Assembly (NCBI GenBank): GCA_027563935.2
Contig: CM050446.2
Coordinates: forward strand, 30,259,501-30,323,500
Reading direction: 5' to 3'
Origin: Costus lasius
Lineage: Eukaryota > Streptophyta > Magnoliopsida > Zingiberales > Costaceae
Length of the DNA stretch: 64,000 bases
In this document: piece by piece, positions 44,120 to 55,264 of the stretch
Layout of the letters: each line of letters opens with the position of its first letter
Numbering within the stretch: position 1 is the stretch's first letter
Notes under the pieces: generated by a model
Database searches by the model: none
Seen by the model: only the letters and a program-made list of their open reading frames with translations
What the model was told of the DNA's origin: nothing
Translations under genes and position numbers: made by a program

Positions 44120-45760
44120 CATGCTATGTTTCAAACATTACCGTAAGCGCACGTCTTATCGATGTAGCACATGATATCGTTCCCATAGGAACAAGTTGCA
44201 ATTACCAAAAGATCATATAATTGATAGCTAAACATATTAAATATGATTTCAAATGCAAGTAATTTAAAATGAGCTAAGCTAATATGTCATATTGGTTGTT
44301 AAACAAAAGTTACGAGATAATTGCAATATTGAGAAGATTTAGGATATTGGGGTTCATCACAATGATAAATCTAGATTTGAACATGGTAATAACAGCATAA
44401 TCAATAAAAAATATTCAAGGACTTATCCGAAGGTACAGGTTACCCCCTTTCAATAGTATAACCCAATATCTATTCAGATCGGTCTCCTACTTTCTTGGCA
44501 TACTAAACTAAATAGACCCTATGAGCATAAGGATAATCTAAATGCCCTTGTATTAATTCTATCTATTTTTGTGATAGAATATCACGAGTCCAATCTATGT
44601 AGTTCCAACATCATGATTCACCTTTCAGTAGTTCTTGCGGCGTTTTAGACATGTAAAGACTTGGCCAAAGTAAATACAAGCAATGAAATAACAAAGATCA
44701 AATAAACGAAAGTAGATATGATAAACACTAATATTATAAGTTCAAAATCAAGATCCAAGCAAAGGATTACACCCCAAGTCCTGGATAAGAAAGTTTAAGC
44801 AGCCATAGTAAGTCTACTCAACACAAACTTTTGAATAAAAATTTTAAGGGAAATACAAATGAAAGATAGATGATTCTAAGTGTAAAGAACAATCGAAGCT
44901 CCTCAGATTCATGTAAAATCACCTGCAAAATACAACTAGAAATTTCCTTTCTTCTCCGTTTGTCTCCACCCTTTCGTCTCATTTCTCTCATCTCCAGCCT
45001 CCTATTGACCCCTATAATAGCTCCAAAAGCTCTCTTTTGTTCCTATGAAAGTGTCCCTTCATCTCACCCATGAAATCCCTCGAAAACTACTTCAAATTCC
45101 ATGCAAAATCATGAAGAATCATGTTTTACGAACTCTATCATGGCCGTGAAGTTCATCACGACTAGGCAATGATGTGTTCTATAGGTTACTGTGATTCCCA
45201 ACACAGCTGTGAATCTAGTCATAGGTAGGCCATGAAGTGTTCAGTGGAAAACTTGCTTGTGTATCACGGCCATGAACCTAGTCATGATTGGGCCATTAAG
45301 TCTTCTTTTTTGACATGTTGATCATGGTTGTGAACCTAGTCACAGTCAAGCCATAAGCCTCTTGGTGGAAAACTTATAAGATTTTGGTTCAAGCTTTGTC
45401 ATGGTCATGATGCTCCTCATGGTTCAACAATAATATGGTGCTTTATAAAATTCACATTATGGTCATGAAGCTGGTCACTAGATGGCCATGACAGATATAA
45501 AAAGCTTCATTTTACTTTAAATTTATTGTGCTGACTTGTTTTTTCATCATGAATCACTCAGTGGCCTCAAAATCATCAAATAAGCTCTAGAAAATGAGTG
45601 ATTTCATCTGAAATTCTAAAAAGATAAGAAAAAGTAAAGATTCTAAACTAAATAAGTAAATAAGTCTGATTTGAGAATAAAACCAACATAATATGCCATG
45701 TTTTGAGATAAGATCATAACAAAAAAATATTACCAAAATACAAGGCATCAGTAGGACAAC
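44120..45760 (-). repeat. Athila/Tat-like solo LTR (approximate edges)
   Basis: Co-linear with the LTR at 46861-48446: both contain TATCGATCCC/TATCGTTCCC plus CATAG near the left end, a GGTACAGGTT block, and several TCATGGCC/GGCCATGA palindromes toward the right. It separates the two halves of the Ulp1 domain. Exact ends and duplication were not resolved. Confidence 0.6.
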
Positions 45761-46400
45761 TAGAACATTTAACTGGCTCGGTATAAGTAGATGCTAGAGA
45801 AGTTTTTGCCTAATTTTCAACAAAAAGCATTGGTATCTAGTATATATAGATTTCAAAGCTAAAGAGATGAGCTTATATAATTCTACAACTATGACAAAAT
45901 TCGACCGAAAACTTTCTTGTAAATATGTAAGTAACGAGCTAGGTAACTATTGAAGTTCAATGCGTTTACATTTGCTGATATCCAATATCATTTCCTTTTG
46001 CAGATAACCTATTTGAGACATCACTTCATTCATGAGACAAATAACAAACTTAGCTGTATTGGTTTGAAATTTTGCGGTTTGTTTTGTATCTGTAGTGAAT
46101 GTAAGCAGGATCCATGCGCTAGGAACATAGGGGAAATTCTGCCAAATCTTTCAGGATCTTGGGAGTGAGATAGGGTATGAGCGATTGTACATAAACTGTA
46201 ATCATTCTTTTTGGTCTATAGAACATCACTTTCTTGCCTTTGGCAAAAAAAAAAAACTTAGCATTGGGTCTTGGGCTGTGACGTGGGATAAAGAATGCCC
46301 AAAGAAGGTCTATTGGATGGACTGTGTTGTCTTTATAATCAAGTTTATGGACTATTTAATAAGTGAGAAATCATTTGATTTTTTTCCAAGCTGATATGCC
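45761..46400 (+). pseudogene. C-terminal Ulp1 (C48) peptidase fragment
   Basis: The frame at 46185-46394 carries ECPKKVYWMDCVVFIIKFM, matching the Ulp1 motif around the nucleophilic Cys (usually DCGVF). The Gly after Cys is Val and the Gln that stabilises the oxyanion is not found, so activity is unlikely. Upstream, 45950-46168 continues the fold poorly with a frameshift. Confidence 0.65.
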
Positions 46401-46589
46401 AAGTTTTAGGGCTCTTATCAACTTGAAACATTTTAGGGGAGCTTAGTGCAATTGGGAATAAGTGTAATTATGTTGTACATAATATATAGCATTTTATGAG
46501 AAATTATGTTTAGTGTAATTATGTTATAATTATGTTGTACAAAACATATTGGATTATATGTGAACATAACTTTTTATGTAATTTTGTTG

Positions 46590-46860
46590 TAATTGGGTTA
46601 CTTATCCATGATCTTACTTGGATTATCCATGATGTTATAACTTTTATCCACAATGAAACAAGTTGTATCCACCGTCTTACCTAGTTTATCCATGATGAAA
46701 TAGGTCCTATCCATGATTAGACTCGGTTTGTCCCTGATGAAACAGTTCCTATCCATGATCAAACATGGTTTATCCATGATGAAATAGGTCCTATCCACGA
46801 TTAGGCTCGGTTTATCCATAATGAAACTGGTCCTATCCACAATCAACCTCGGTTTGTCCA
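46590..46860 (-). repeat. About 42-bp tandem array at the right end
   Basis: About six units built on TTTATCCATGATGAAA and CCTATCCATGAT. On the minus strand a 42-bp period keeps one open frame of 87 codons with a repeated MDK/MDR pattern. The core is the reverse complement of the left array core. Confidence 0.9.
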
Positions 46861-48446
46861 TGTGACAAGTCTCTCAAGTGCACAGGGCTATCGAAGTAGT
46901 AAAATATCGATCCCATAGAGTCTAATTGGCAAATACTGACTGATCTAAAACATACTAGCTAGACTAATTCAAAATGAGGGAAGATTTAAATGATTAAGCT
47001 AATATGCAGATAAGTATGTAAATAGCAGGAGTTACGCAAGAAGAAGTTATATGATGAATAAATCAGGATATGAGTTCACCACATTGATGTTTTATGATGG
47101 AATAATCAATTATTTATGCTATCCTCCAATCTAGTTCAAGGGAATTCATACCTAAGGTACAGGTTGTCCCCTTTCAGCAGCACAACCCGGTATTCACTTA
47201 GAGCAACCTCCTATTTTTCATGGCTTCCTACTCTAAGACAAACCCAACGCATACATGACGAATAAAGTTCCCTCCAATAACTGCCCCTACTTTTGTGGTT
47301 TGATTTATCGATTTAATCCAAATGGTTCCAACACACTGAATAGCCTTTCGGCTCTATTCACCACATCTAGGATCCAGTGTAACTCTATCAAGTTACACAA
47401 GCAATGAACACAATATGGCTTAAATAAACTTAGATAGGATTCAAAAGCAAGGATTGATCATTATATACACAAAACTATCAATGAGTTTCCCCCAAATCCT
47501 GAAATGAGTTTAAGCTACAATATCCATAGTCATCACACAAACAAGTACACATCAAGACAAGTTCATACATTCCAATCCTTATCAAATACGCCTAAAGAAC
47601 AGATTGAAAACTTCCCTAAACCACATTTGGATGCTTGAGGCGATCTACCATAGGTATAGGGAAGTTTTTCCTCACAAATTTCCCTTCCAAGTGCTGTGAA
47701 AATCCTGTGTTTCTTCCCTTGTGCAAGTCCTCCTCCAAGCATCGCCTTCTTCTCCAAACTCCTTCCCTTGCATAGTTCTATCTCCTCCTGTCTCTCTATT
47801 TTCGAAAGTCTTCTTCAGCCTCTATATCCTTTTCCTCATGGTCTGCCAATTCTTCCTCTGTCTGCCTCTAGAAATCTGCCGATTGCTCAAAACCTGCCAT
47901 ATTCTCATCCCATGCACCTCATGTAACTCCCCTTCATCACGATAATTTTTCCCTCCAAAAGCCTCTCTCAAGGGTTTGCTGATTATGGCAAGGAATTACC
48001 AAGTTACCCTCTCCAATTCCTCCATTTGGGTCAAAGAAACCAAGCCAAAAACAAAGTTTTTAGAATAGGCAAAATCATGATCACAGGCGTGATTCTGGTC
48101 ATAACCCAATCATGATCTTCTCAGTATAGTTCTTCACACACAATAGTGATGTATCATGGCCAAGATTCTAATCATGACCCAGTTGTGATTCTTGTTAGAG
48201 GCTTCAAATGCTCTAAAAATCTTTAAGTAAATCCTTCTTGATGTCATGAGATCTCCTGTAATCTTGAAATTCTGCAATTCACCTTTTTTTTTTTTTATCA
48301 TTTTTACCCTGAAATACTAAGAAAATACCAAAATATGTAGATTCCATATATATAATAAAAATAGGGCAATTATAGTACAGAAGCAATGGAGTAACAATGA
48401 TTTTGATGATAAAATTGCATAGAAAATGATATATAAATAAGTGACA
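46861..48446 (-). repeat. Athila/Tat-like 3' LTR
   Basis: Ends with AAGTGACA at 48446, directly beside the polypurine tract. The other edge is TGTGACAAG at 46861 (46863 is also possible), immediately after the right array of the Ulp1 transposon. It contains TCATGATC/GATCATGA-type motifs around 48060-48200. Confidence 0.7.
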
Positions 48447-48463
48447 TCAAATCCCCTAGACTT
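48447..48463 (-). other. Polypurine tract of the Athila/Tat-like element
   Basis: Minus strand AAGTCTAGGGGATTTGA, the form typical of Athila/Tat elements, preceded by the common TTGCTTGTCC/GGACAAGCAA region at 48471-48480. Confidence 0.75.
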
Positions 48464-49439
48464 AATTCTTTGCTTGTCCCTAAGCAAAAAGAGAGTCAAT
48501 AAGAAATATCGGGAAGAACAATTATGTGACATAAGATACATTCCCTAATGATCCAAAAATGCTAAAACCATAGTCTAGTCACAAGATCTACAAAGTACTG
48601 AAAACTCTAAAGATGTCAAAATGTAAAGCGAGGCATCTAGGATAAATCCAGCTATAACATTTGTACTATATGTCAAATATCAATATCAAGATTCACCCAC
48701 CACACGAGTTAAAACCCACTAGAGTTTCAAGGTAAAGGTAAACAGTTCATAGTATTGGTAATGGTCAACACTCATAACTTCAATACCACTGCTCCATTTT
48801 TTTGTGTTTGTACGGTGCCAAGTTATGACTTCGGTACCACTACTTCTTTTCTCTCTTTTTTTTTCTCTTCTTTTGTAGTGCCAAGTTTGAGGAGTTGTAG
48901 TTTAAGTCATAACTTCGGTACCACTGCTTCTTTCTTTTTCTTTTCTTTTCGGTTACAATGCCAAGTTATGGTAAGGTAAACCAAAACTGATATTAAGAGC
49001 TACCAAGAGGAACAATAAATGTGTGGAGTGAATCGATCTATGTCCATACAAATATATAGTATGCATGCAAAAACATAGATTATTTCTAGATACGAAGCTT
49101 ATCAAGGTTTAATCTTGAAGTGTTCAGTGCATAAGAAATCAAGTGACTAGAATATAACATCCAACATAGTATAGAATCATTAAGAAAAATATAGTTATGT
49201 TAAAGCTATGCAAAAACCGTGATATAGAGCATAAAATTTCAAAATAGGAGGGCACAGGTAGCATTTTCAACTAAAGATCATGTGATAAAAATAGCAGTAA
49301 GAATAAAACAAAGCAGCATCAAAGCACTAAAGCAAGACAAAACATGAGAATCCCCCCCAAAGCAAAAGTGTGCACTGCCCCCAATGCACGAAGTATGTAC
49401 AAAAGAACAAAAGAAGATGGGTACTCACAGAGGTGCAAT
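48464..49439. other. Non-coding part of the Athila/Tat-like element
   Basis: Contains three similar TTCGGTACCACTGCTTC/T-type segments near 48779-48935 with pyrimidine runs, otherwise nothing recognisable. Confidence 0.5.
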
Positions 49440-50717
49440 GCTACTCGCTACATCCATTGAGATCATCATCGTCATCAGAGGGCGAGGATTCTGAGATGTG
49501 AATAGTGTTGTGGTGGTATCGTCTGTCATCACGGTCATCGTCATTGTCGTCTGTGTGGACACTGTCCTCCTCCTAGTTGGATGGATATCCTAGAAAATGT
49601 GAGAAGAAGAACTCCTGGATGGTTGTGGTGATATCAACAAGGTGGTCGATCCGCTTCCCTTGTTCAATTTGATCATGGTGGATGAGGTGGAGAACCTCAT
49701 CGGTGGAAGGGTATTCCACAGTCTTGGGTTGGCGGGCAGAGGTGAACCAGGAGTGATATCAAGTGGAGCAGTGGTGGCATTAGCTGCAGTAGGCCCCGGG
49801 GACAGCTGCCAGTCAGTGCTATCTCGCACATCGGTGCGAGTAGCGTTCGGTAGGAGCATGGTAGTAGAAGTGTTTGCATAGGTTAGGTGCTACACATCCT
49901 CGTGCCAGACGATCATCTTCATGGATAGACAATGTTCAATGTCTAATATCCGACTTCTAATGGCCTTAGGTTGCCCGTAGGGGCTAAGTCCAAAGGAGAG
50001 GGTTATCGGCATAATCAAACCACTTATCATGATGTTGCCCTTTATCGCATTCGTAGCCCGCATGAATTGTCGAGCTAGGTGGTACTCATAATTGATTTGG
50101 AAGTGATGAAGCACACCCCAGAGGCATAGTAACTCAGGCTAGCATACGATCCCATCTCTACCCCCTCGTGCAAAGATCTTGTGGGTGAGCACGCGAGTAG
50201 CATATCGAATGCAAGGGTTGGAGATGGTTGTGGCGCGGGTGGTGCGCGGTGAGTAGGCAGTCATGGAAGAGATGCAACCCCAGGATATATTTTCATTGAA
50301 GTTGGGTGACCAATCCTAGAAGCTTGTGCGAGGAACCCATAGATGTCATTCAGATCAGTGAGCATGGAAGGAGATGAGGCCAGGATCAGCCTCCAATGAT
50401 TCGACCTTAACCTCCACAGAACCTAGAAATTCTAGTGTCAACAGAATATATGTGGGATGCACGTGCTGCATGAAGCGCCCCCAACCAAAGTGCTGGTACA
50501 TCCAAAGAATGTCATCAAAAAGCCCTAGGGTCGCAAGAGTAGCCGGGTCCAGATATCTCGTGTTGACAATGTGTTGGCTAAACAGAACTTGGTATCGTGC
50601 TGCTTGTTTATCGTCACATATCTGAACAACAGCAGAACCAGGGTTTGCCCTAGGTGGAGGAGAAGAGCGGGAAGAGGTAGTAGGATGCTTCCCTTTGCCT
50701 CGATTCTTAGGGGCCAT
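49440..50717 (-). pseudogene. Athila-like ORF1 (retrotransposon gag-like) protein, broken
   Basis: Starts at an ATG at 50717 with a basic, Pro/Ser-rich N-terminus. Then come FSQHIVNTRYLDPATLATLG and HPTYILLTLEFLGS, a frameshifted segment with LTDLNDIYGF, then RYATRVLTHKIFARG and LLCLWGVLHHFQINYE, closing with IMISGLIMPITLSFG. This order matches the Athila ORF1 family. At least two frameshifts and two stops separate the parts. The acidic C-terminal region (Asp/Thr-rich near 49440-49560) is also present. Confidence 0.75.
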
Positions 50718-50967
50718 AGCTAATCAGGAGTGCAAACCAAAGAGCGCAAGAAATCGTAGCAGGTTTGGGTGCACCAAAGGACGGTCGCGACTGCTGGAGG
50801 GAGAAATCCAGTGACAAAAATACAGGGAAAGGGTGAACCTCGAAGATGGAAGGAGTCATTGCCGGAAAGCGCAAAGAAGCCAAAAAAGCTCGTTCAGGCA
50901 TTAGCTGTTGGAGTAGCAAAGGTGGGCTCGCACGAAATCAAAGGGGGCCATAGTAGCATGAACCTTA
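50718..50967. other. Spacer between Athila-like ORF1 and the copia LTR pair
   Basis: Probably the 5' leader of the Athila/Tat-like element. No feature was recognised. Confidence 0.4.
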
Positions 50968-51094
50968 TGTTGGGAAACCCCAGGGATTTTAAAATTTTAC
51001 AAACATACACAGCGGAAGCAATCCTTGAAACAGGCTAGTCCCAAAAACCCAAAAGATCATGTCATGCAAGGGAATTGACACGGTGAGTAAGAGA
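50968..51094 (-). repeat. Inverted 3' end of a copia LTR
   Basis: Reads TGTTGGGAAACC on the plus strand, the reverse complement of the LTR end, and follows the LTR inward for about 125 bp. No primer-binding site lies outside its end. Confidence 0.85.
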
Positions 51095-51648
51095 TGATGA
51101 GAATTTAATTCTGAGTTTAATTCAAAATTTAATTCTACATTTAATACTATTAAGAGCCATAATGAGAATTTAATTCTATATTTAATTTTGCATTTAATGC
51201 TATTAAGAGCCATAATGGGAATTTGATTCTGAATTTGAAGGGGCACCATGTTTTCTATAAAAGGAAGAAGAGAAGAGGAGATTACGTTAGGGAGTGGGGG
51301 GGGGGGGGGGGGGGGGTTTAGCGAGCTCACACATCTTCTCCTCTTGGTGATTCGCAAGCTTGGAGCTTGGTGACATCTTCCTCCTTCCTCTCTTCTTGGC
51401 ATCTGCAAGGTTAGACCTTGGCAACATCTTCCTCCTTCTTTATCCTCTTGGCGCATCCTTCTTGTGGGTGACGCAAGTGCTTAAGGAGAACTCCTAAGGC
51501 GTGGATCTTCTTCTCGAGGCTAGCACCAGGCGTGGAAGAAGAGAACTCGAGCATCGGCTGTGTGTGAAACTACAGAGGGCGCATATTTCGGGGATTGCTT
51601 CTGCTGTGTATATTTGTAAAATTTTAAAATCCCTTGGGTTTCCCAATA
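51095..51648 (+). repeat. Copia 5' LTR, truncated
   Basis: Matches the last third of the 40780-42724 LTR, including AATTTAATTCTGAATTT-type repeats and the TATAAAA box at 51256-51262, and ends CCCAATA at 51648 (CCAACA with one change). The first part of the LTR is missing and is replaced by the inverted end at 50968-51094. Confidence 0.85.
51296..51317. repeat. Poly(G) run of 22
   Basis: Twenty-two consecutive G 34 bp downstream of the LTR TATA box; absent from the related LTR at 40780-42724. Confidence 0.9.
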
Positions 51649-51649
51649 G

Positions 51650-51661
51650 TGGTATCAGAGC
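51650..51661 (+). other. Primer-binding site of copia element 3
   Basis: TGGTATCAGAGC, a perfect initiator-Met-tRNA type site, one base after the LTR. Confidence 0.9.
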
Positions 51662-53339
51662 GACTTGCGAGACTTGAATGGTGTTTTATGCTTTGATTGT
51701 ATGCTCACATGCCATCTGAAATTTTTTTAAAACTTTGCATATGCACATGGGTTTTTCTAAGTAGGAAAAACTATAAGTTTTTCGTTCCTAACATCTATTT
51801 GGTTTCTTTGATTTTTTGCTTTCTTCACATGGTGGGATAGACCCATATGTGAGAGAATTAATTTCTCCCCACGCATGTAGAATAGACCTACTGTTTGGGA
51901 CTTGTCAAGATTATGTGGGGCATGAACTGAGTGATTGCCCTAATCTTGGCAGGTTAAGGATTACAAGGGTAGACAGCAAGCGTACTTGGAGCATGCATGC
52001 ACCACTTGTAGACTCCTGAGAGAAACGAAAAATCCAAGATTTGTAAAGAGACATTGAGATTGAAAGACATATTTTTTTAATGAAAAACTAAAATTCAGTT
52101 TTATGTTTTTCATGAGCATATAGAAAAGCATGAGATAGATATCTTGATTGTGCATTGTGTTGTGGTCATAGTCAAGCCCCTTTGTATGCTTGTGATGTAT
52201 TTATATGAGGCATGCGTGCCGCTTTTTTCTTTTTATTTTGTAAATGCACAAACAAGGTTAGGGGCGCATCCCTTATGGAGAATGCATCATGGTGCATCAA
52301 TCATGATGGCGCATCTTGCTTGGCGGCACAAGTAAGGGTTTGGCCGAACCCTAGGGTTTGTGAGCTATCCCTCTTGGCACAAGCATGATGGCGCATCATG
52401 CATGGAGAAGCCACCAAGGTCTTGATCGAACCTTAGGGTTTATGTGCTATGCCTTGGTGTGAATGACCTTGGAGCCGCACTTGAAGATAAAGTTTAGTGG
52501 TGGCTAGGTTAGGTCTTGTTGGGGCTTGTCACCTAAGTCAAACATTGAACATCCTTTGGTATGTGATAGTTCAATGTGTTGATTAGGCTATGACCACACC
52601 ACTTGTTTACTACTTTTCATATATGCTAAAGCATGCCTAGATGAGTTTTATTATTTTGTTATCACTATAGGATTGCATGCCTGTAATGTTAGACAAAAGA
52701 TAAAACTAAGAGGATGAGACCTCAAAAACCCTTAAAAATAATATCAAGTATGAAATAGCCTTTTGACGCATAGCCCTTGTCAAGCTATAGATCAGTGGTG
52801 TAATGCACTATTTTCCACCCTCGTGGGACACACCCACTTATCTTTAGAAGACGTGTGGTGGCAATGGTTTCCCTAGTCCAGTTTTAACCTAGACATGCCT
52901 TCTCAAGGAAACTCATTGGCCCTGGGCATAACGGTCGGGATAGACTTGACTAGTTTTTCATATTGGTGGCCACATGATGGAACTCTAGAGGTAGCATTGA
53001 GAGGTTAGGGTTTCATGCTGTATCCAGACCTCGCTGGACATGAAATGCCTAGACTATTTCAATAAGGGGAATTGCCAAGTGCAATCGGCCGGCATGCCCA
53101 TCTTAAGAAGCATGAGTCACTTTGTGCATCTCATCCCACCCTCATGGGACGCAAAGCCTCATGTGAAATAAGGATTTCATCTCACTGGGAAATCTCGGAT
53201 TTCCTGATTAACTTTGTGGATTGTCAATTCGATTAAAATAATGGGAGCCATGATCATTTAATGCAAGTCTATATTAAAAGATCCAAAGTAGTACTAATAT
53301 GCTTTCTTGGTTGTTGTAGATCAATAGTTACGAACAATA
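51662..53339 (+). other. Copia leader region
   Basis: About 1.7 kb without a conserved frame between the primer-binding site and gag. It includes CACCCTCATGGGACGC-like repeated phrases (about 52818 and 53138) and GGCGCATC repeats near 52310-52400. Confidence 0.5.
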
Positions 53340-53870
53340 GCAGATGGTCACTGTGATCTGTCCTAGAGAAGGATAAGTTGGTTGGAACTAACTTAATGGA
53401 CTGGTATTGGAAGTTGAGGATAGTCCTCAAGCTCAAGAAGAAGTTGTATGTCCTTGAGCAGCCTATTACCGACCCCCTTTCACACTTAGCCTCAGCAGCT
53501 GAGAGGGATGCTTTTCATAAGCATCACAAGGATGCTTTAGAGGTAGCTTGTCTGATGCTAGCCACATGTTACCTGAATTGCAAAGGCAACATGAAGAGCA
53601 TAATGCTTATAGATTATTCATAACCTAAAGCAGCACTTCGAGGGACAGGCTAGAATAGAAAATTATGACACCTCTAAAGCAGTCCTTCAATGCAAAGGTA
53701 AGCCCAAGGGCTTGACCAAAGCATTGAAAATAAAAGTGAGAAGGACAAAGAAAGATAGGTGCTTACATTGTGGCAAGTAGGGCAACTTGAAAGAGGACCG
53801 CATATAACTTTTGAACGAGAAGAAGAGAAGCAATGTTTCGTCTTCCTGCTCAGGTATTTATGTTACTAAA
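53340..53870 (+). pseudogene. Copia gag relic
   Basis: Begins with LEKDKLVGTN and IVLKLKKKLYVLEQPI (53350-53470), typical of copia gag. It is cut by stops and ends in a degenerate zinc knuckle CLHCGK followed by a stop near 53775. Confidence 0.75.
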
Positions 53871-53879
53871 GTCAATCTT

Positions 53880-55264
53880 TCTACTTCTATGTCATGAGTA
53901 TTGGATACGGCATGCGGAGCTCGTATTTGTACAAATATGCAGGGGCTCAAAAGAAGTAGATCAGTGCAGCCTAGAGAGATTGACCTATGAGTTGGAAATG
54001 GGGCATAAGTTGTTGCTGTTGTTGTAGGACATTTGACACTCTCCCTACCTTCTGGACTTCAGTTAGAGTTAAATAATTGCTATGTACTTTCCTTACCAAA
54101 AACATTGTATTCATTCCTTGTTTAGTAAGGAAAGGATTTAAGTTTGAAAGAAAAGATAACTTTTATTCGTTTTCATTTTCAAATGTGTTTTATGGGAAGG
54201 GTACTTTATGCAATGGATTATATGTCTTGGACATGGATAACTCTATATATAACATAAATCATAAAATGATCAAACTGAATGGTTCAGTTGGTGCATACCT
54301 TTGGCATTGTCGATTAGCCCATATAAACAAGAATCACATTCAACAACTCCATGCAAATGGATTGTTAGATTCAACCTCCTTGGGGGAGTTTGATACTTGT
54401 AAGCATTGTTTATTAGGGAAGATGACAAAAGCACCCTTCACTAAGATTGGTGAGAGGGCAGGAGGTTTATTGGATCTCATACATAGCGATGTGCGTGGGC
54501 CATTCAGTAAACAAGCCAGACGAGGGTACAACTACTTCATCACATTTACTGAAGACATCAGTAGATATGGTTATGTCTATTTAATGAGACATAAGTCTGA
54601 ATCCTTTGAGAAATGTAAGGAGTTCAGACATGAAGTAGAGAATCAGCATGGTAGATCTACTCTTCGATCAAATCGTGGTGGAGAGTACTTGAGCGGTGAG
54701 TTCTTTGACTATCTTAGAGAGTGTGGGATTCTATCCCAACTCACTCCTCCTGGAACACCTCAATGGAATAGTGTGTCTGAGAGGAGAAATCAAACGTTGT
54801 TGGACATGGTTTGATCTATGATGAGTCATGCAATTCTACCACCCTCGTTTTGGGGTCATGCACTTGAGACAACTTCTCTCATACTAAATAACGTTCCATT
54901 TAAGAGTGTCTCCAAGATTCTATATGAGATATGGAATGGGAGACGACCAAATCTCTCTTTTATCAAAGTCTGTGGATGTGAGGCTTATGTCAAACGTCAG
55001 GATTCTAGCAAGCTAGAACCCGGATCTGATAAATGTGTGTTTGTGGGGTATTCTATGGAAACTAAAGGATACTACTTCTATGTTCCCACTGAGAACAAAG
55101 TTTTTGTTGCTCGGGGTGTTGTCTTTCTAGAGAAGAAATTTCTTATGAAAGAGGTCAGTGGGAGGAAGTTTGACTTGGATGGGTTCCAAGTGCAACCACA
55201 AGATACTGAGATGGAACTTGAGCCACCTACACAGGTTGCTGGGCGACTGGAGGCTCAGACATAG
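53880..55264 (+). pseudogene. Copia protease and integrase relic
   Basis: Protease LDTACGARIC near 53900; the GAG-pre-integrase segment WHCRLAHINKNHIQQL at about 54302; integrase with LIHSDVRGPF (first catalytic Asp), SNRGGEYL where the second catalytic Asp is Asn, and a third region ending in SVSERRNQTLLDMV, followed by a stop at 54812. A second frame (54818-55264) continues the integrase C-terminus. Confidence 0.85.

Larger units (their letters stand above)
38270..46860 (+). mobile_element. DNA transposon with inverted terminal arrays and Ulp1-like gene
   Basis: The left array (38270-39590) repeats ATCRTGGATA cores; the right array (46590-46860) repeats the reverse complement ATCCATGAT, so the termini are inverted relative to each other. 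Between them is a broken gene with a plant mobile-domain-like N-terminus, a coiled-coil/acidic middle and a C48 (Ulp1) peptidase end. Ulp1 genes in transposons are known in Mutator-like and CACTA-like elements; the lack of an identified transposase or exact TIR/TSD leaves the superfamily open. Two solo LTRs interrupt it. Confidence 0.65.
46861..50717 (-). mobile_element. Deleted Athila/Tat-like gypsy element
   Basis: Minus-strand order: ORF1 (50717 to about 49440), a short non-coding part, a polypurine tract (48463-48447) and an LTR (48446-46861). Protease, polymerase and integrase are absent, as is a 5' LTR; the left part ends where copia LTR sequence starts at 50968. Confidence 0.75.

Noticed and set aside
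37660..46890. CACTTGA at both edges as CACTA-type ends of the Ulp1 transposon
   Set aside because: The match is only seven bases, the right copy lies inside the Athila/Tat-like LTR, and no 3-bp duplication fits.
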